This document shows positions 1 to 6,467 of a stretch of 7,085 nucleotides of DNA, in pieces. The stretch lies in NCBI GenBank assembly GCA_024276335.1, contig JAJRXL010000282.1, positions 1 through 7,085 on the forward strand. Direction: 5' to 3'. Origin of the DNA: Bacteroidota bacterium. GTDB lineage: Bacteria > Bacteroidota > Ignavibacteria > SZUA-365 > JAADGX01. The notes beneath the pieces were generated by a model. The model saw only the letters and a program-made list of their open reading frames with translations. It was not told the DNA's origin and did no database searches. Numbering within the stretch: position 1 is the first letter of the stretch; each line of letters opens with the position of its first letter. The translations under genes and the position numbers were made by a program.

Positions 1-2
1 CC

Positions 3-1844
3 AGGATAACCGTGCTCGAAAACGGGAAGAGGCAGGAGGCTGTCATGCAGTGCCGCGACACGACACTCGGGATGTCGGTCGTATTCTGCCTGGACGCTTC
101 CGGCTCCATCATCGACGCCCTGGAAGAGATCAAACAGGCGGTCCATCTCGTGATAGACAGCTTGCGTTGGAACGACCGCGCGGGAGCGGTATCGTTTTCC
201 GGCACGGCCACACTGGTCTCGCCGTTGCTCGTCGATCATGAATCCGTCAAGCGCGCCGTGGACACGATCAGGGCTATTGGCTCAACGGCAATGTACGACG
301 GGTTGGATTCGGCCATCGTCATACTGCGAAACGCACCGGGCCCTAAGTTCATCGTCCTGCTCACCGATGGGCAGGATAATTCCAGCTTGTCCACGTTGGA
401 CCTCGTGGCGGAGGAGCTCAGGCAGGCAGGCATCGTCGTTATCGCTATTCCGTTCGGGTATCCCGTGGAGCGGACAAAGATGGAACTACGGCGCCTCGCC
501 CTCCAGTCCAACGGGCTTTACTTCCCGGTATTCAACCGTGTGAGCCTGGCGCAAAAATTCGAAGAAATCGCGTCGTTCGTAACCGCCCTGTATTGCGACC
601 TCGAATACACGGCCGCGGATTGCCAGGATTCCATCCGGCTCATCGAGATCACGGCGGAGAATGACGCGGGCATAATACGAGCGGACACGACCGTGCTTTC
701 GCCGGTGGCGCCGCCCCACCTGGACGTGATCGTCAGCGCCCCGGATGAACTGATCCCTCCGGCGGTGGGCAAGGTATTGTTCACCGTTCCGGGTCCCCTG
801 TCCACCGGCTTGCTCCGGTTCCGGGTGCGCGTTGCCTTTCCGGAGTCGTTTCTTCCCCTCGGGCAGCCTCCGGTGACGAGAGGAGATATTCCCGGCCCGC
901 AAATGTTAACGGTAAAGAAAATCGCTCCCGGTGAGATCGAGGTTTCCAGTGGGGGTCTCATCCCTACCCGCCTGTCCGGTACGTTGTTCTCTTTGAATCT
1001 CGCCGTGGCGTTCAGCGATTCCAGCCGCCTGTATCCCATCGTGATACGCGAGGCGGAATTCAACCAGGGGTGCGCGATCCCGGTGGACTGGGTGAACGAC
1101 ACGCTGGAAATTTGCGCCTGCCGCGAGGAATACCCCGTCAGCATGGACACCCTCCCCACGCCGTTTTCCGGCGGTGAAATGACAGTGCCCTTACTGCTCC
1201 CCGGCGAAGTCGAAGCGGGTTCGACGATTGAATTCACGGGAACCCTTCTCTACGATTCGTCTTTGTTTACGCCCCGATCGGTCGTTGCTGACTCATCGAA
1301 CGGAACAAGGTGGGTGATCCGGTGGGAAATCACTCAACCCGGCGCCATAGGGATTCATGCCGTTTCGCTGGCGCCACTCCTGAGCGTACGCGATCCGTTC
1401 CTGTACGTTCATTTCGAAGGAATTCCGCCGTTGGAAGCGCAACCGGCGTTGTTCGCGCTTCGGGATGGAAAGGTTTACGCCAATTGCTGTCCCCTGGCAA
1501 CGCCCGGCGCCAGTGAAGTCGTCCTCGTGGACGGCCTGTGCAGGAAAATCTCCTCGCGGTCCAGCGGGGTGATCCTGGGACAAAACGTTCCCAACCCGGC
1601 CAACCCGGTAACGGAAGTGCCGTTCTCCCTCGATGGTTCCGTTGCATCGGGTCAGTTGATACCGGTGCAGCTTTCCTTGTTCGACATGATGGGACGGGAG
1701 GTGGTGCGTGTTATCGATAAGTCCATGCTCCCCGGCTCGTACCGGGTGTTCATCAATCTCTCCTCCCTCCCCAGCGGCACGTATTTCTACCGCCTCCGGG
1801 CGGGTGCGAGCGTCCTGACCCGCACGATGACCGTGATCAAGTAA
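3..1844 (+). CDS. Secreted VWA-domain protein with beta-sandwich modules and Por/T9SS-type C-terminal sorting domain (5' partial)
   Basis: Probable exported, metal-binding adhesion or surface protein; its ligand is unknown. Numbering from the GTG at 12, residues about 20-190 form a von Willebrand factor A domain with a complete MIDAS metal site: DASGS (D28, S30, S32), T92 in GSTAMYDGL and D119 in LLTDGQD. A short beta segment follows (about 194-235), then two probable tandem beta-sandwich modules (about 238-372 and 386-515). These resemble cohesin-like folds by hydrophobic pattern only, for example LLYDSSLF in the second, and each ends near cysteines. Residues about 520-610 are a sorting tail: GQNVPNPANP, then LFDMMGREVVRVI and LPSGTYFYRLRAG. 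In the FCB group such tails direct export through the type IX system and are usually removed. The frame is open to the left edge and the GTG lies inside a typical pre-VWA strand (TVLENG), so the true start and signal peptide are outside the window. The VWA and tail are confident; the middle modules are inferred. Confidence 0.88.
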   Translation, partial: RITVLENGKRQEAVMQCRDTTLGMSVVFCLDASGSIIDALEEIKQAVHLVIDSLRWNDRAGAVSFSGTATLVSPLLVDHESVKRAVDTIRAIGSTAMYDGLDSAIVILRNAPGPKFIVLLTDGQDNSSLSTLDLVAEELRQAGIVVIAIPFGYPVERTKMELRRLALQSNGLYFPVFNRVSLAQKFEEIASFVTALYCDLEYTAADCQDSIRLIEITAENDAGIIRADTTVLSPVAPPHLDVIVSAPDELIPPAVGKVLFTVPGPLSTGLLRFRVRVAFPESFLPLGQPPVTRGDIPGPQMLTVKKIAPGEIEVSSGGLIPTRLSGTLFSLNLAVAFSDSSRLYPIVIREAEFNQGCAIPVDWVNDTLEICACREEYPVSMDTLPTPFSGGEMTVPLLLPGEVEAGSTIEFTGTLLYDSSLFTPRSVVADSSNGTRWVIRWEITQPGAIGIHAVSLAPLLSVRDPFLYVHFEGIPPLEAQPALFALRDGKVYANCCPLATPGASEVVLVDGLCRKISSRSSGVILGQNVPNPANPVTEVPFSLDGSVASGQLIPVQLSLFDMMGREVVRVIDKSMLPGSYRVFINLSSLPSGTYFYRLRAGASVLTRTMTVIK

Positions 1845-1867
1845 GTACGAATGTGCGTAGATGGAAT

Positions 1868-1910
1868 GGAGGTCGGCGCTGGCCCGTGGCTATTACCAGG
1901 TTTCGACTCC
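1868..1910. other. Imperfect inverted repeat after the VWA gene
   Basis: About 24 bases after the VWA stop codon, GGA-g-GTCG-gcg-CTGG pairs with CCAG-gttt-CGAC-TCC around a 13-base loop: 11 pairs with one bulge and one internal loop. No T-tract follows directly, so it is not a standard intrinsic terminator. It could protect the mRNA 3' end or help a factor-dependent stop, or it could be chance. Confidence 0.25.
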
Positions 1911-1972
1911 GCCCGTGTACGATGAGGATGTATTTCAGTTTTATCATTGGCGTAGTTCGAACGTAGTCCACT

Positions 1973-1991
1973 TTTTACTTTTACATTTTAC
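1973..1991. repeat. Three near-tandem TTTTAC hexamers in a T-rich stretch
   Basis: TTTTAC occurs at 1973-1978, 1979-1984 and 1986-1991 inside a pyrimidine-rich patch (about 1968-2000) that stands out from the GC-rich surroundings. It lies in the 202-base gap between two convergent genes. It might help end transcription of the upstream gene, but no stable hairpin sits directly before it. The rest of the gap shows no gene. Confidence 0.4.
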
Positions 1992-2046
1992 TTTCCCTTC
2001 GGCAATTCGCAAATCCCCATAACCTCTTACCTCGGCCTGTTTCTAT

Positions 2047-3006
2047 CTACTGCAACAAGAAAATGATATATCCAACGTAACCGAGCAGGAGAATCACGCC
2101 TCCCACGCGGTGTATTTTTTTCCAGATCACCATCATTGCATACATTGCGAGGGAGAAAGAGAACATGATGGGAAAATCGACGGACAGCAGCTTCGGCTCG
2201 AACACGATCACCTTCACGCACGAAACCAAGCCGATGATAAACACGATGTTCATGATATTGCTGCCCACGACGTTGCCCACGGAAATGTCCATCTCGCGCC
2301 GGTACGCCGCCACGAGACTGGTCGCCATTTCGGGACTCGACGTGCCGATGGCGAAAATGGTTATCCCGATGACCCGGTCGCTCAGGCCCAGGATTCTCGC
2401 CGCTCCCACCGAACCTTCCAGCAACATGCCGCCACCCAGGATAAGGATGCCCAAGCCCCCGATGACGAACAACACGTTGACCCATAATCGCCCGTTCGGA
2501 CGCATGGCTTCCTTGTATTGTTCCACGATGGCGTCAGGCGGGACCTTGACCTGCGCCTGCCTGGAGAACCAGACCTGGAAAATAAAGTACAACACCATCA
2601 GCGCCAGGAGAATGATTCCTTCCACCATGGTGATGCGCATATCCCACATAAAGAGACCGAGCAGCAACGAGAGACCAAGCATGATCGGGGTTTCCCGCCG
2701 GATAAGATCGGAGGTGATATTCAAGGGATAGAAAATCGCCGTTATACCGAGGATCAATCCCACGTTGGCGATATTCGAACCCAGGATGTTCCCCACCGCG
2801 ATACTGCCGCGCCCCCCGGCCAGTTGAGCCATGAGGCTGGCCACTCCTTCCGGTAATGACGTCCCCAGTGAAACGATAGTCAACCCGATGATCAACGGGG
2901 CCACGCCCAGGGCAAGGGCCATGCGGACGCTGCCACGGATAAGCAGGTCGGCGCCGAAGTACAAAAACAGGATCCCGGCGATGATAAGAAGTGAATACAG
3001 GAACAT
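2047..3006 (-). CDS. CaCA-family Na+/Ca2+ antiporter, YrbG-like
   Basis: Inner-membrane cation/calcium exchanger, expected to expel Ca2+ using the Na+ (or H+) gradient. The 319 residues match the usual length of bacterial YrbG-type proteins and are almost all hydrophobic helices, about ten, with a short charged loop near 148-172. The two diagnostic inverted alpha-repeats are both intact: alpha-1 at about 41-87 (GTSLPE with E53, then GNILGSNIAN) and alpha-2 at about 214-259 (GTSSPE with E226, then GNVVGSNIMN). E53 and E226 are the family's ion-binding acids. The ATG start puts the first helix at the very N-terminus, as usual for the family; no Shine-Dalgarno sequence is visible. The gene stands alone, divergent from the patatin gene and convergent with the VWA gene. 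At N253, by alignment from memory, some homologues have Asp. Family assignment is secure; the driving ion and K+ dependence are not known. Confidence 0.95.
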   Translation of the reverse strand: MFLYSLLIIAGILFLYFGADLLIRGSVRMALALGVAPLIIGLTIVSLGTSLPEGVASLMAQLAGGRGSIAVGNILGSNIANVGLILGITAIFYPLNITSDLIRRETPIMLGLSLLLGLFMWDMRITMVEGIILLALMVLYFIFQVWFSRQAQVKVPPDAIVEQYKEAMRPNGRLWVNVLFVIGGLGILILGGGMLLEGSVGAARILGLSDRVIGITIFAIGTSSPEMATSLVAAYRREMDISVGNVVGSNIMNIVFIIGLVSCVKVIVFEPKLLSVDFPIMFSFSLAMYAMMVIWKKIHRVGGVILLLGYVGYIIFLLQ

Positions 3007-3158
3007 GTAGAAACCAGCTCGTTATCGTCAATGTCAGTGGCGCTTGTTGCCGCCATTACTCTCAAAAGAAGAATAGCGAAATCCGGGAAAGCGAAAAAGG
3101 ATGATGGGCTTCACGCGGAATCGCTCGCACGCTGCGGATTCCTTTTCATAAAAAACCC

Positions 3159-3164
3159 TATCTT
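3159..3164 (+). promoter_or_regulatory. Possible -10 element for the patatin-like gene
   Basis: TATCTT, followed by G, lies 20 bases before the chosen ATG at 3184, which would give a leader of about a dozen bases. It resembles both a sigma-70 -10 box and the TAnnTTTG box of Bacteroidota, but matches neither exactly, and no good -35 is seen. It lies in the 177-base divergent region 3007-3183, which must also hold the antiporter promoter; on the other strand TATTCT (3070-3075) is an equally weak candidate. Confidence 0.22.
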
Positions 3165-3183
3165 GTATTTCGAGAACTTGATC

Positions 3184-4152
3184 ATGACGCACGACGACAA
3201 AACGACAAAATACTCGAAACGAGATCACCATCCCTGGACACTGGTGCTGGGGGGAGGAGGCGCGAGGGGGATGGCCCACGTGGGCGTGCTCAGGGTTCTC
3301 GAAGAAGCGGGATTGGTACCCTCCTACATTGTCGGCACCAGTATCGGCTCAGTCATCGGTGGGATGTACGCGCAACGCCCGGACACCAACGAAGTGTACC
3401 GTCGCTTGACGGCATTCCTCGAGGGAGACTTCTACCGCGACGTCGGCCTGAGCATGTTTTACGAAACCAAGAAATCCGGTCTCTTCGAGCAGCTCGAAGC
3501 GTGGGTCAATGAAGTGCGCAAGCGGCTGTTGATGAGCAAGCTCATGCTGACACCCGGCGCATTCGCACGCGACTTGCTGGAACAGGCCCTGGGGTATCTC
3601 TTGGACGATACGCCAATATCCGCAACCGTCATTCCCTTCGCTACCATTTCCTGCGACCTGGTGAAGGGCACGGTTGAGATCATCACGGATGGTTCGATCA
3701 TCACGGCCACGTGCGCGAGCTCGGCCATTCCCGGCGTGGTGGAACCGGTGAAATACGACGGGAAACTCCTCGTGGACGGGGGAACGACCAGCATGACGCC
3801 GGTCTGGGAAGCAAAGGAACTCGTGCCCTACCCGGTCATTGCCGTCACGATCGCCCGCCCGCTCAATTCCAACGCCACTCCAACACGCGGTATCGAGGTC
3901 ATGCTGCGCGCGGGTGATCTCGCCTCGATGCATTTGAACCGCCGCTCGCTTCTTTCTGCGGAAATCGTCATTGCGCCCGACGTGGGCGACGTGCACTGGT
4001 CGGAATTCCATCGCGGGGAGGAAATGATCCAGGCCGGACAACTCGCCGCCCACGACGCTCTTCCGGCAATCAAGGAGTTGCTGCAAACGAGAAAGAGCGG
4101 TACATCCCGCTGGTGGAAATCCCGGAAACAGCCTTCCCAAAAACGCCGCTAG
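3184..4152 (+). CDS. Patatin-like phospholipase (RssA/YchK-like serine hydrolase)
   Basis: Serine acyl hydrolase of the patatin family, which cleaves acyl esters of phospholipids or other lipids with a Ser-Asp dyad. Visible from the ATG at 3184: the oxyanion-hole glycine loop LGGGGARG (residues 22-29), the nucleophile elbow GTSIG with S53, the SAIPGVVEPV segment, and the catalytic DGG motif with D198. All key residues are present, so activity is likely. At 322 residues it is close to E. coli RssA-type proteins. No signal peptide is seen, so it is probably cytoplasmic or peripheral on the membrane; the last 20 residues are strongly basic (WWKSRKQPSQKRR). The frame is open up to an ATG at 3031, but the extra 51 residues have no patatin features and would cover the divergent promoter region, so the later start is preferred. 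It is convergent with the PLP enzyme gene, only 21 bases apart. The substrate is not predictable. Confidence 0.92.
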   Translation: MTHDDKTTKYSKRDHHPWTLVLGGGGARGMAHVGVLRVLEEAGLVPSYIVGTSIGSVIGGMYAQRPDTNEVYRRLTAFLEGDFYRDVGLSMFYETKKSGLFEQLEAWVNEVRKRLLMSKLMLTPGAFARDLLEQALGYLLDDTPISATVIPFATISCDLVKGTVEIITDGSIITATCASSAIPGVVEPVKYDGKLLVDGGTTSMTPVWEAKELVPYPVIAVTIARPLNSNATPTRGIEVMLRAGDLASMHLNRRSLLSAEIVIAPDVGDVHWSEFHRGEEMIQAGQLAAHDALPAIKELLQTRKSGTSRWWKSRKQPSQKRR

Positions 4153-4164
4153 CCGCGGAATTTT
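4139..4164. terminator. Candidate two-way intrinsic terminator between convergent genes
   Basis: The order is AAAAA, cg, CCGC, tagcc, GCGG, aa, TTTT. The 4-pair GC stem (4146-4149 with 4155-4158) encloses the patatin stop codon. On the plus strand it is followed by AATTTT; on the minus strand by CGTTTTT. The A- and T-tracts can pair to lengthen the stem across a 2x2 mismatch. The stem is short, but symmetry and position in a 21-base convergent gap support the call. Confidence 0.42.
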
Positions 4165-4173
4165 CAACGTCCC

Positions 4174-5127
4174 CTACCCGGCAAAGAGCCCCGGGCTTCC
4201 TCCCGTGTGAAGGAAAACCACCACGCCGCCTTTCCCGATCTCCCCGGCCCGGCACCTGCCTATCAGCGCGGCGGCCGCCTTCGCCGTGTACACGTCGTCC
4301 AGAATGATACCTTCCAGCCGGGCGAAGAGACGCTGTGCTTCGCTTCCCTCAGCAGTGGGAATCGCATAACCTTCCCCGATCCAGCGATCGTCCACGAGCA
4401 CCGGCGGTTCATCGATTTCCCCCCCGGCAGCCACGGCCGTTTCCCGCGCCAGTCTCACCACGATGCCGCGCAGGACGTCGGCGGGCCAGGCCACGGAAAC
4501 ACCGATCACCCTGCCCTTCCACTCATGCCGGACTTGCCCCACTACGAGGCCCGCTTGCGTGCCCCCCGACGAGGAAGCGTGAACGATCTCGCTGATTTCG
4601 ACGTTCGCGTCTCCGGCATCACGAAGTATTTCTCCGAAGGCCGCCACGTAGCCCCGTGCGCCTGTCGGCGTCGAACCACCGATCGGCATGCGGTATGGAC
4701 GTCTTCCCTCGTTACGCAACGTGTTTTCGGTTTCGGCCGCTTTGTATTCCCAGTCGTCCCAGCGATCGGACTCAACGAAATACAGCTCGGCTCCGAACAG
4801 CGCGTCCAACAGGAGATTGCCGGTGTAAGCGGGCGGTTCCTTTCCACCCAGGACGAGGTGGCAGTTCAAACCGGAGGCCGAAGCGTACGCCGCGGCCATG
4901 CGACAGAAGTTCGATTGCACCGCGCCGACGGCAATCAGGTCGGTGGCATTCCGCCGCAGCGCTTCGGACACGAGGTAGTCCAGTTTGCGCGTCTTGTTCC
5001 CCCCGAAACCGAAACCCGTCAGGTCGTCGCGCTTGCAGTACACGTCGGCGCCGAGGTATTCCGACAGTCGTTCCAGGCGGTGGAAAGGCGTTGGCAGAAG
5101 GGAACGCGTGATGTCAGGAGTGGTCAT
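4174..5127 (-). CDS. PLP-dependent D-cysteine desulfhydrase / ACC deaminase family enzyme (D-cysteine desulfhydrase favoured)
   Basis: Fold-type II PLP enzyme, probably converting D-cysteine to pyruvate, sulfide and ammonia in the cytoplasm. The 317 residues are of usual length. Near the N-terminus are CKRDDLTG and GGNKTRKLDYL, where K45 aligns with the PLP-binding lysine of ACC deaminase (K51), and AVQSN with S72, the conserved serine. Two positions known to separate the activities favour desulfhydrase: T281 in VYTAKA, where ACC deaminase has Glu295, and T308 in FLHTGG, where ACC deaminase has Leu322. Y280 is kept. The C-terminus GLFAG is the usual family ending except that Tyr is common as the last residue. 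The ATG at 5127 is the only start close to the first conserved segment; no Shine-Dalgarno is visible. It is divergent from the ABC genes and convergent with the patatin gene. L-cysteate sulfo-lyase is a related alternative, and annotation pipelines may label it ACC deaminase. Confidence 0.92.
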   Translation of the reverse strand: MTTPDITRSLLPTPFHRLERLSEYLGADVYCKRDDLTGFGFGGNKTRKLDYLVSEALRRNATDLIAVGAVQSNFCRMAAAYASASGLNCHLVLGGKEPPAYTGNLLLDALFGAELYFVESDRWDDWEYKAAETENTLRNEGRRPYRMPIGGSTPTGARGYVAAFGEILRDAGDANVEISEIVHASSSGGTQAGLVVGQVRHEWKGRVIGVSVAWPADVLRGIVVRLARETAVAAGGEIDEPPVLVDDRWIGEGYAIPTAEGSEAQRLFARLEGIILDDVYTAKAAAALIGRCRAGEIGKGGVVVFLHTGGSPGLFAG

Positions 5128-5196
5128 GGTGTCAGGTACGAAGTGTTTGGCAATGGGAGCTTAACGTCCTTGGCCGAGTTGATCGTATTACACGAA

Positions 5197-5227
5197 AATA
5201 CGGCATCACATCATCAGATAATACGGC
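5197..5227. repeat. Direct repeat AATACGGC, two copies
   Basis: AATACGGC occurs at 5197-5204 and 5220-5227, 23 bases start to start, or about two helical turns. Seen from the PLP enzyme gene it reads GCCGTATT and lies about 70-100 bases before its start codon. It could be a pair of regulator half-sites on one DNA face, but an 8-base repeat can arise by chance. Confidence 0.3.
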
Positions 5228-5294
5228 GAGGACGTCTCCCGGACAACGCCAAACACCGTTTTCCGGCAGGCAGGAGTTCGACCGAATCCCGGTA

Positions 5295-5324
5295 TTGAAT
5301 ATATTCTTTCCTGAACACTATATT
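5295..5324 (+). promoter_or_regulatory. Possible sigma-70-like promoter upstream of the ABC genes
   Basis: TTGAAT (5295-5300) and TATATT (5319-5324) are 18 bases apart, matching the TTGACA/TATAAT consensus in 4 of 6 and 5 of 6 positions. Transcription would start near 5331, about 108 bases before the ATG, and begin in the inverted repeat at 5330-5348. If the organism uses Bacteroidota-type sigma factors, the consensus may not apply. Confidence 0.35.
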
Positions 5325-5329
5325 ATTTT

Positions 5330-5348
5330 CTTGAAGCGATATTTCAAG
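5330..5348. promoter_or_regulatory. Inverted repeat CTTGAA-N7-TTCAAG, operator or leader hairpin
   Basis: Perfect 6-base arms (5330-5335 and 5343-5348) are separated by GCGATAT. The site overlaps the predicted start of transcription of the promoter at 5295-5324 and lies about 30 bases before the TATAAT at 5378. A dimeric regulator bound here could block the first promoter or act on the second. As RNA it would form a short 5' hairpin. Confidence 0.35.
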
Positions 5349-5377
5349 GGCTTACACGATTTCCCGAACGAAACCAC

Positions 5378-5383
5378 TATAAT
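5378..5383 (+). promoter_or_regulatory. Perfect TATAAT -10 hexamer before the ABC genes
   Basis: TATAAT lies 55 bases before the ATG, so transcription would begin near 5390. No matching -35 is present at 16-19 bases; CTTACA (5351-5356) matches 4 of 6 but is 21 bases away. A promoter lacking a -35 often depends on an activator, and the inverted repeat centred near 5339 would lie at about -51. Confidence 0.4.
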
Positions 5384-5438
5384 AGCCCGAACATCCGGAT
5401 CATTACTATCATCATTCATCAGTTGGTGCTAACAGATC

Positions 5439-6380
5439 ATGTCTATCACTGTTCGTAACCTCACCAAGAGCTACGGCGCACAGAAAGCCATCGAGGATAT
5501 TTCGTTCGAGGTCAAGAAAGGAGAGATCGTCGGGTTCCTCGGTCCGAACGGGGCCGGAAAGACCACGACCATGAAGATTCTCACCTGCTTCATGCGCCCC
5601 GACAGCGGCGACGCCGTCATCGAGGGGCACAGCATCCACGACGATACGATGGAAATCCGACGCCGTGTCGGGTACCTGCCCGAGACCAATCCACTCTACC
5701 ACGACATGAACGTGCTCGATTACATCGAGTACGCGGGCAAGCTCCAGCACCTCCAGGGCGAGGAGTTGGCACGGAGCGTGCGACGCATGGTGGAAATCTG
5801 CGGACTCGGTGATTCCAAGCACAAGGACATCGGGGAACTCTCGAAGGGGTATCGTCAGCGGGTGGGCCTCGCCCAGGCCATGGTCCACGACCCCGACGTG
5901 CTCCTCATGGACGAACCCACGAGCGGGCTCGATCCGAACCAGATCATCGAAATACGGAACCTCATCAAGGAATTGGGACGGGAGAAAACCGTTATACTCT
6001 CCACCCACATCCTGCCCGAGGTCCAGGCCACCTGCAACCGGGTGCTGATCATTCACGAGGGCAAGATCGTGGCGGACGGAACGCTGGACGATCTCCAGAA
6101 GCGTTTCCAGGGGGCGGACGAAATCCGCGTAGAAATAAAACCGAACGGCGTTTCCCCCGACAACATCACGGCATCGCTGAAAGCAATCGAAGGAGTGACG
6201 CACGTGGAAAAAACCGGCGGCGATGACGAACTCACCTTCGTGGTGTACGCCACGCCCGGCATCGATCTCCGGGAACCGGTGTTCCGCACGGCCGTGAAGA
6301 ACAACTGGGTGCTACTCGACATGCACCGCAGCGGTACGAGCCTGGAGTCGGTGTTCCAGAAACTTACGCGTTCGCAATGA
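5439..6380 (+). CDS. ABC-2-type exporter ATP-binding protein, GldA-like
   Basis: ATPase subunit that drives an ABC-2 membrane exporter, presumably the permease encoded just downstream. All nucleotide-binding elements are present: Walker A GPNGAGKT (residues 35-42), a YLPETNPLY segment at the Q-loop (79-87) with E82 where many ABC proteins have Gln, signature LSKGYRQ (134-140), Walker B VLLMDEP (154-160), D-loop SGLD and the switch histidine H190 in STHIL. The Q-loop wording YLPExNPLY is usual in GldA-type ATPases and is not a defect. About 100 further residues (215-313) form the C-terminal accessory domain common in this subgroup. At 313 residues it has GldA-like length. GldA is part of the gliding-motility ABC complex in Flavobacterium, but close relatives occur in many non-gliding bacteria, so motility should not be assumed. 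NatA-like exporters are the alternative. No Shine-Dalgarno precedes the ATG. Confidence 0.93.
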   Translation: MSITVRNLTKSYGAQKAIEDISFEVKKGEIVGFLGPNGAGKTTTMKILTCFMRPDSGDAVIEGHSIHDDTMEIRRRVGYLPETNPLYHDMNVLDYIEYAGKLQHLQGEELARSVRRMVEICGLGDSKHKDIGELSKGYRQRVGLAQAMVHDPDVLLMDEPTSGLDPNQIIEIRNLIKELGREKTVILSTHILPEVQATCNRVLIIHEGKIVADGTLDDLQKRFQGADEIRVEIKPNGVSPDNITASLKAIEGVTHVEKTGGDDELTFVVYATPGIDLREPVFRTAVKNNWVLLDMHRSGTSLESVFQKLTRSQ

Positions 6381-6403
6381 TACGGCGTTCGAACCGCGCC
6401 GCC

Positions 6404-6421
6404 CCGGCCCCGGCCTGCCGG
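6404..6421. other. GC-rich inverted repeat between ABC ATPase and permease genes
   Basis: CCGGC (6404-6408) can pair with GCCGG (6417-6421) around an 8-base loop in a very GC-rich stretch (6394-6423), with CCCCTTTTAG soon after. It lies in the 87-base gap between two genes expected to be co-transcribed. It could be a partial terminator or an RNA-processing hairpin that lowers permease expression, or only local composition. Confidence 0.25.
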
Positions 6422-6467
6422 CGACGTTCCCCTTTTAGATGCATGTATTATCTCTCGGATAGAAGTC

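Larger units (their letters stand above)
5128..5438. other. Divergent intergenic region, no gene
   Basis: These 311 bases separate the minus-strand PLP enzyme from the plus-strand ABC genes and must hold promoters for both. The right half (about 5290-5400) is clearly more AT-rich than its surroundings and carries promoter-like hexamers and an inverted repeat, listed separately. The left half carries a direct repeat. No convincing small reading frame, tRNA or riboswitch was seen. Confidence 0.8.

Noticed and set aside
12..14. GTG as the true start of the VWA protein
   Set aside because: The frame is open to the window edge, the residues around it (ITVLENG) look like an internal beta strand, and a secreted protein would need a signal peptide, which is missing here.
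518..1237. Open frame of 239 codons on the minus strand
   Set aside because: Lies inside the VWA gene, whose plus-strand frame is continuous from the VWA domain to the sorting tail.
2165..2731. Open frame of 188 codons on the plus strand
   Set aside because: Antisense to both alpha-repeats of the antiporter; the product is rich in Met, Thr and Arg, as expected from the complement of hydrophobic codons.
4187..4197. AGCCC-C-GGGCT palindrome as a terminator
   Set aside because: It lies within the last codons of the PLP enzyme gene, has only a 1-base loop and no T-tract; the element at 4139-4164 explains the junction better.
4207..5298. Open frame of 363 codons on the plus strand, longer than the PLP enzyme gene it overlaps
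   Set aside because: It is antisense to a fully recognisable enzyme with all motifs intact. Its translation is rich in Arg, His and Pro with no family pattern, typical of an antisense shadow in GC-rich DNA.
5399..5420. ATCATT/CATCA repeats just before the ABC ATPase gene
   Set aside because: Short low-complexity repeats with irregular spacing; they do not form an array or a convincing operator.
5412..6203. Open frame of 263 codons on the minus strand
   Set aside because: Antisense to the ABC ATPase, whose Walker and signature motifs prove the coding strand; no recognisable motif in the antisense product.
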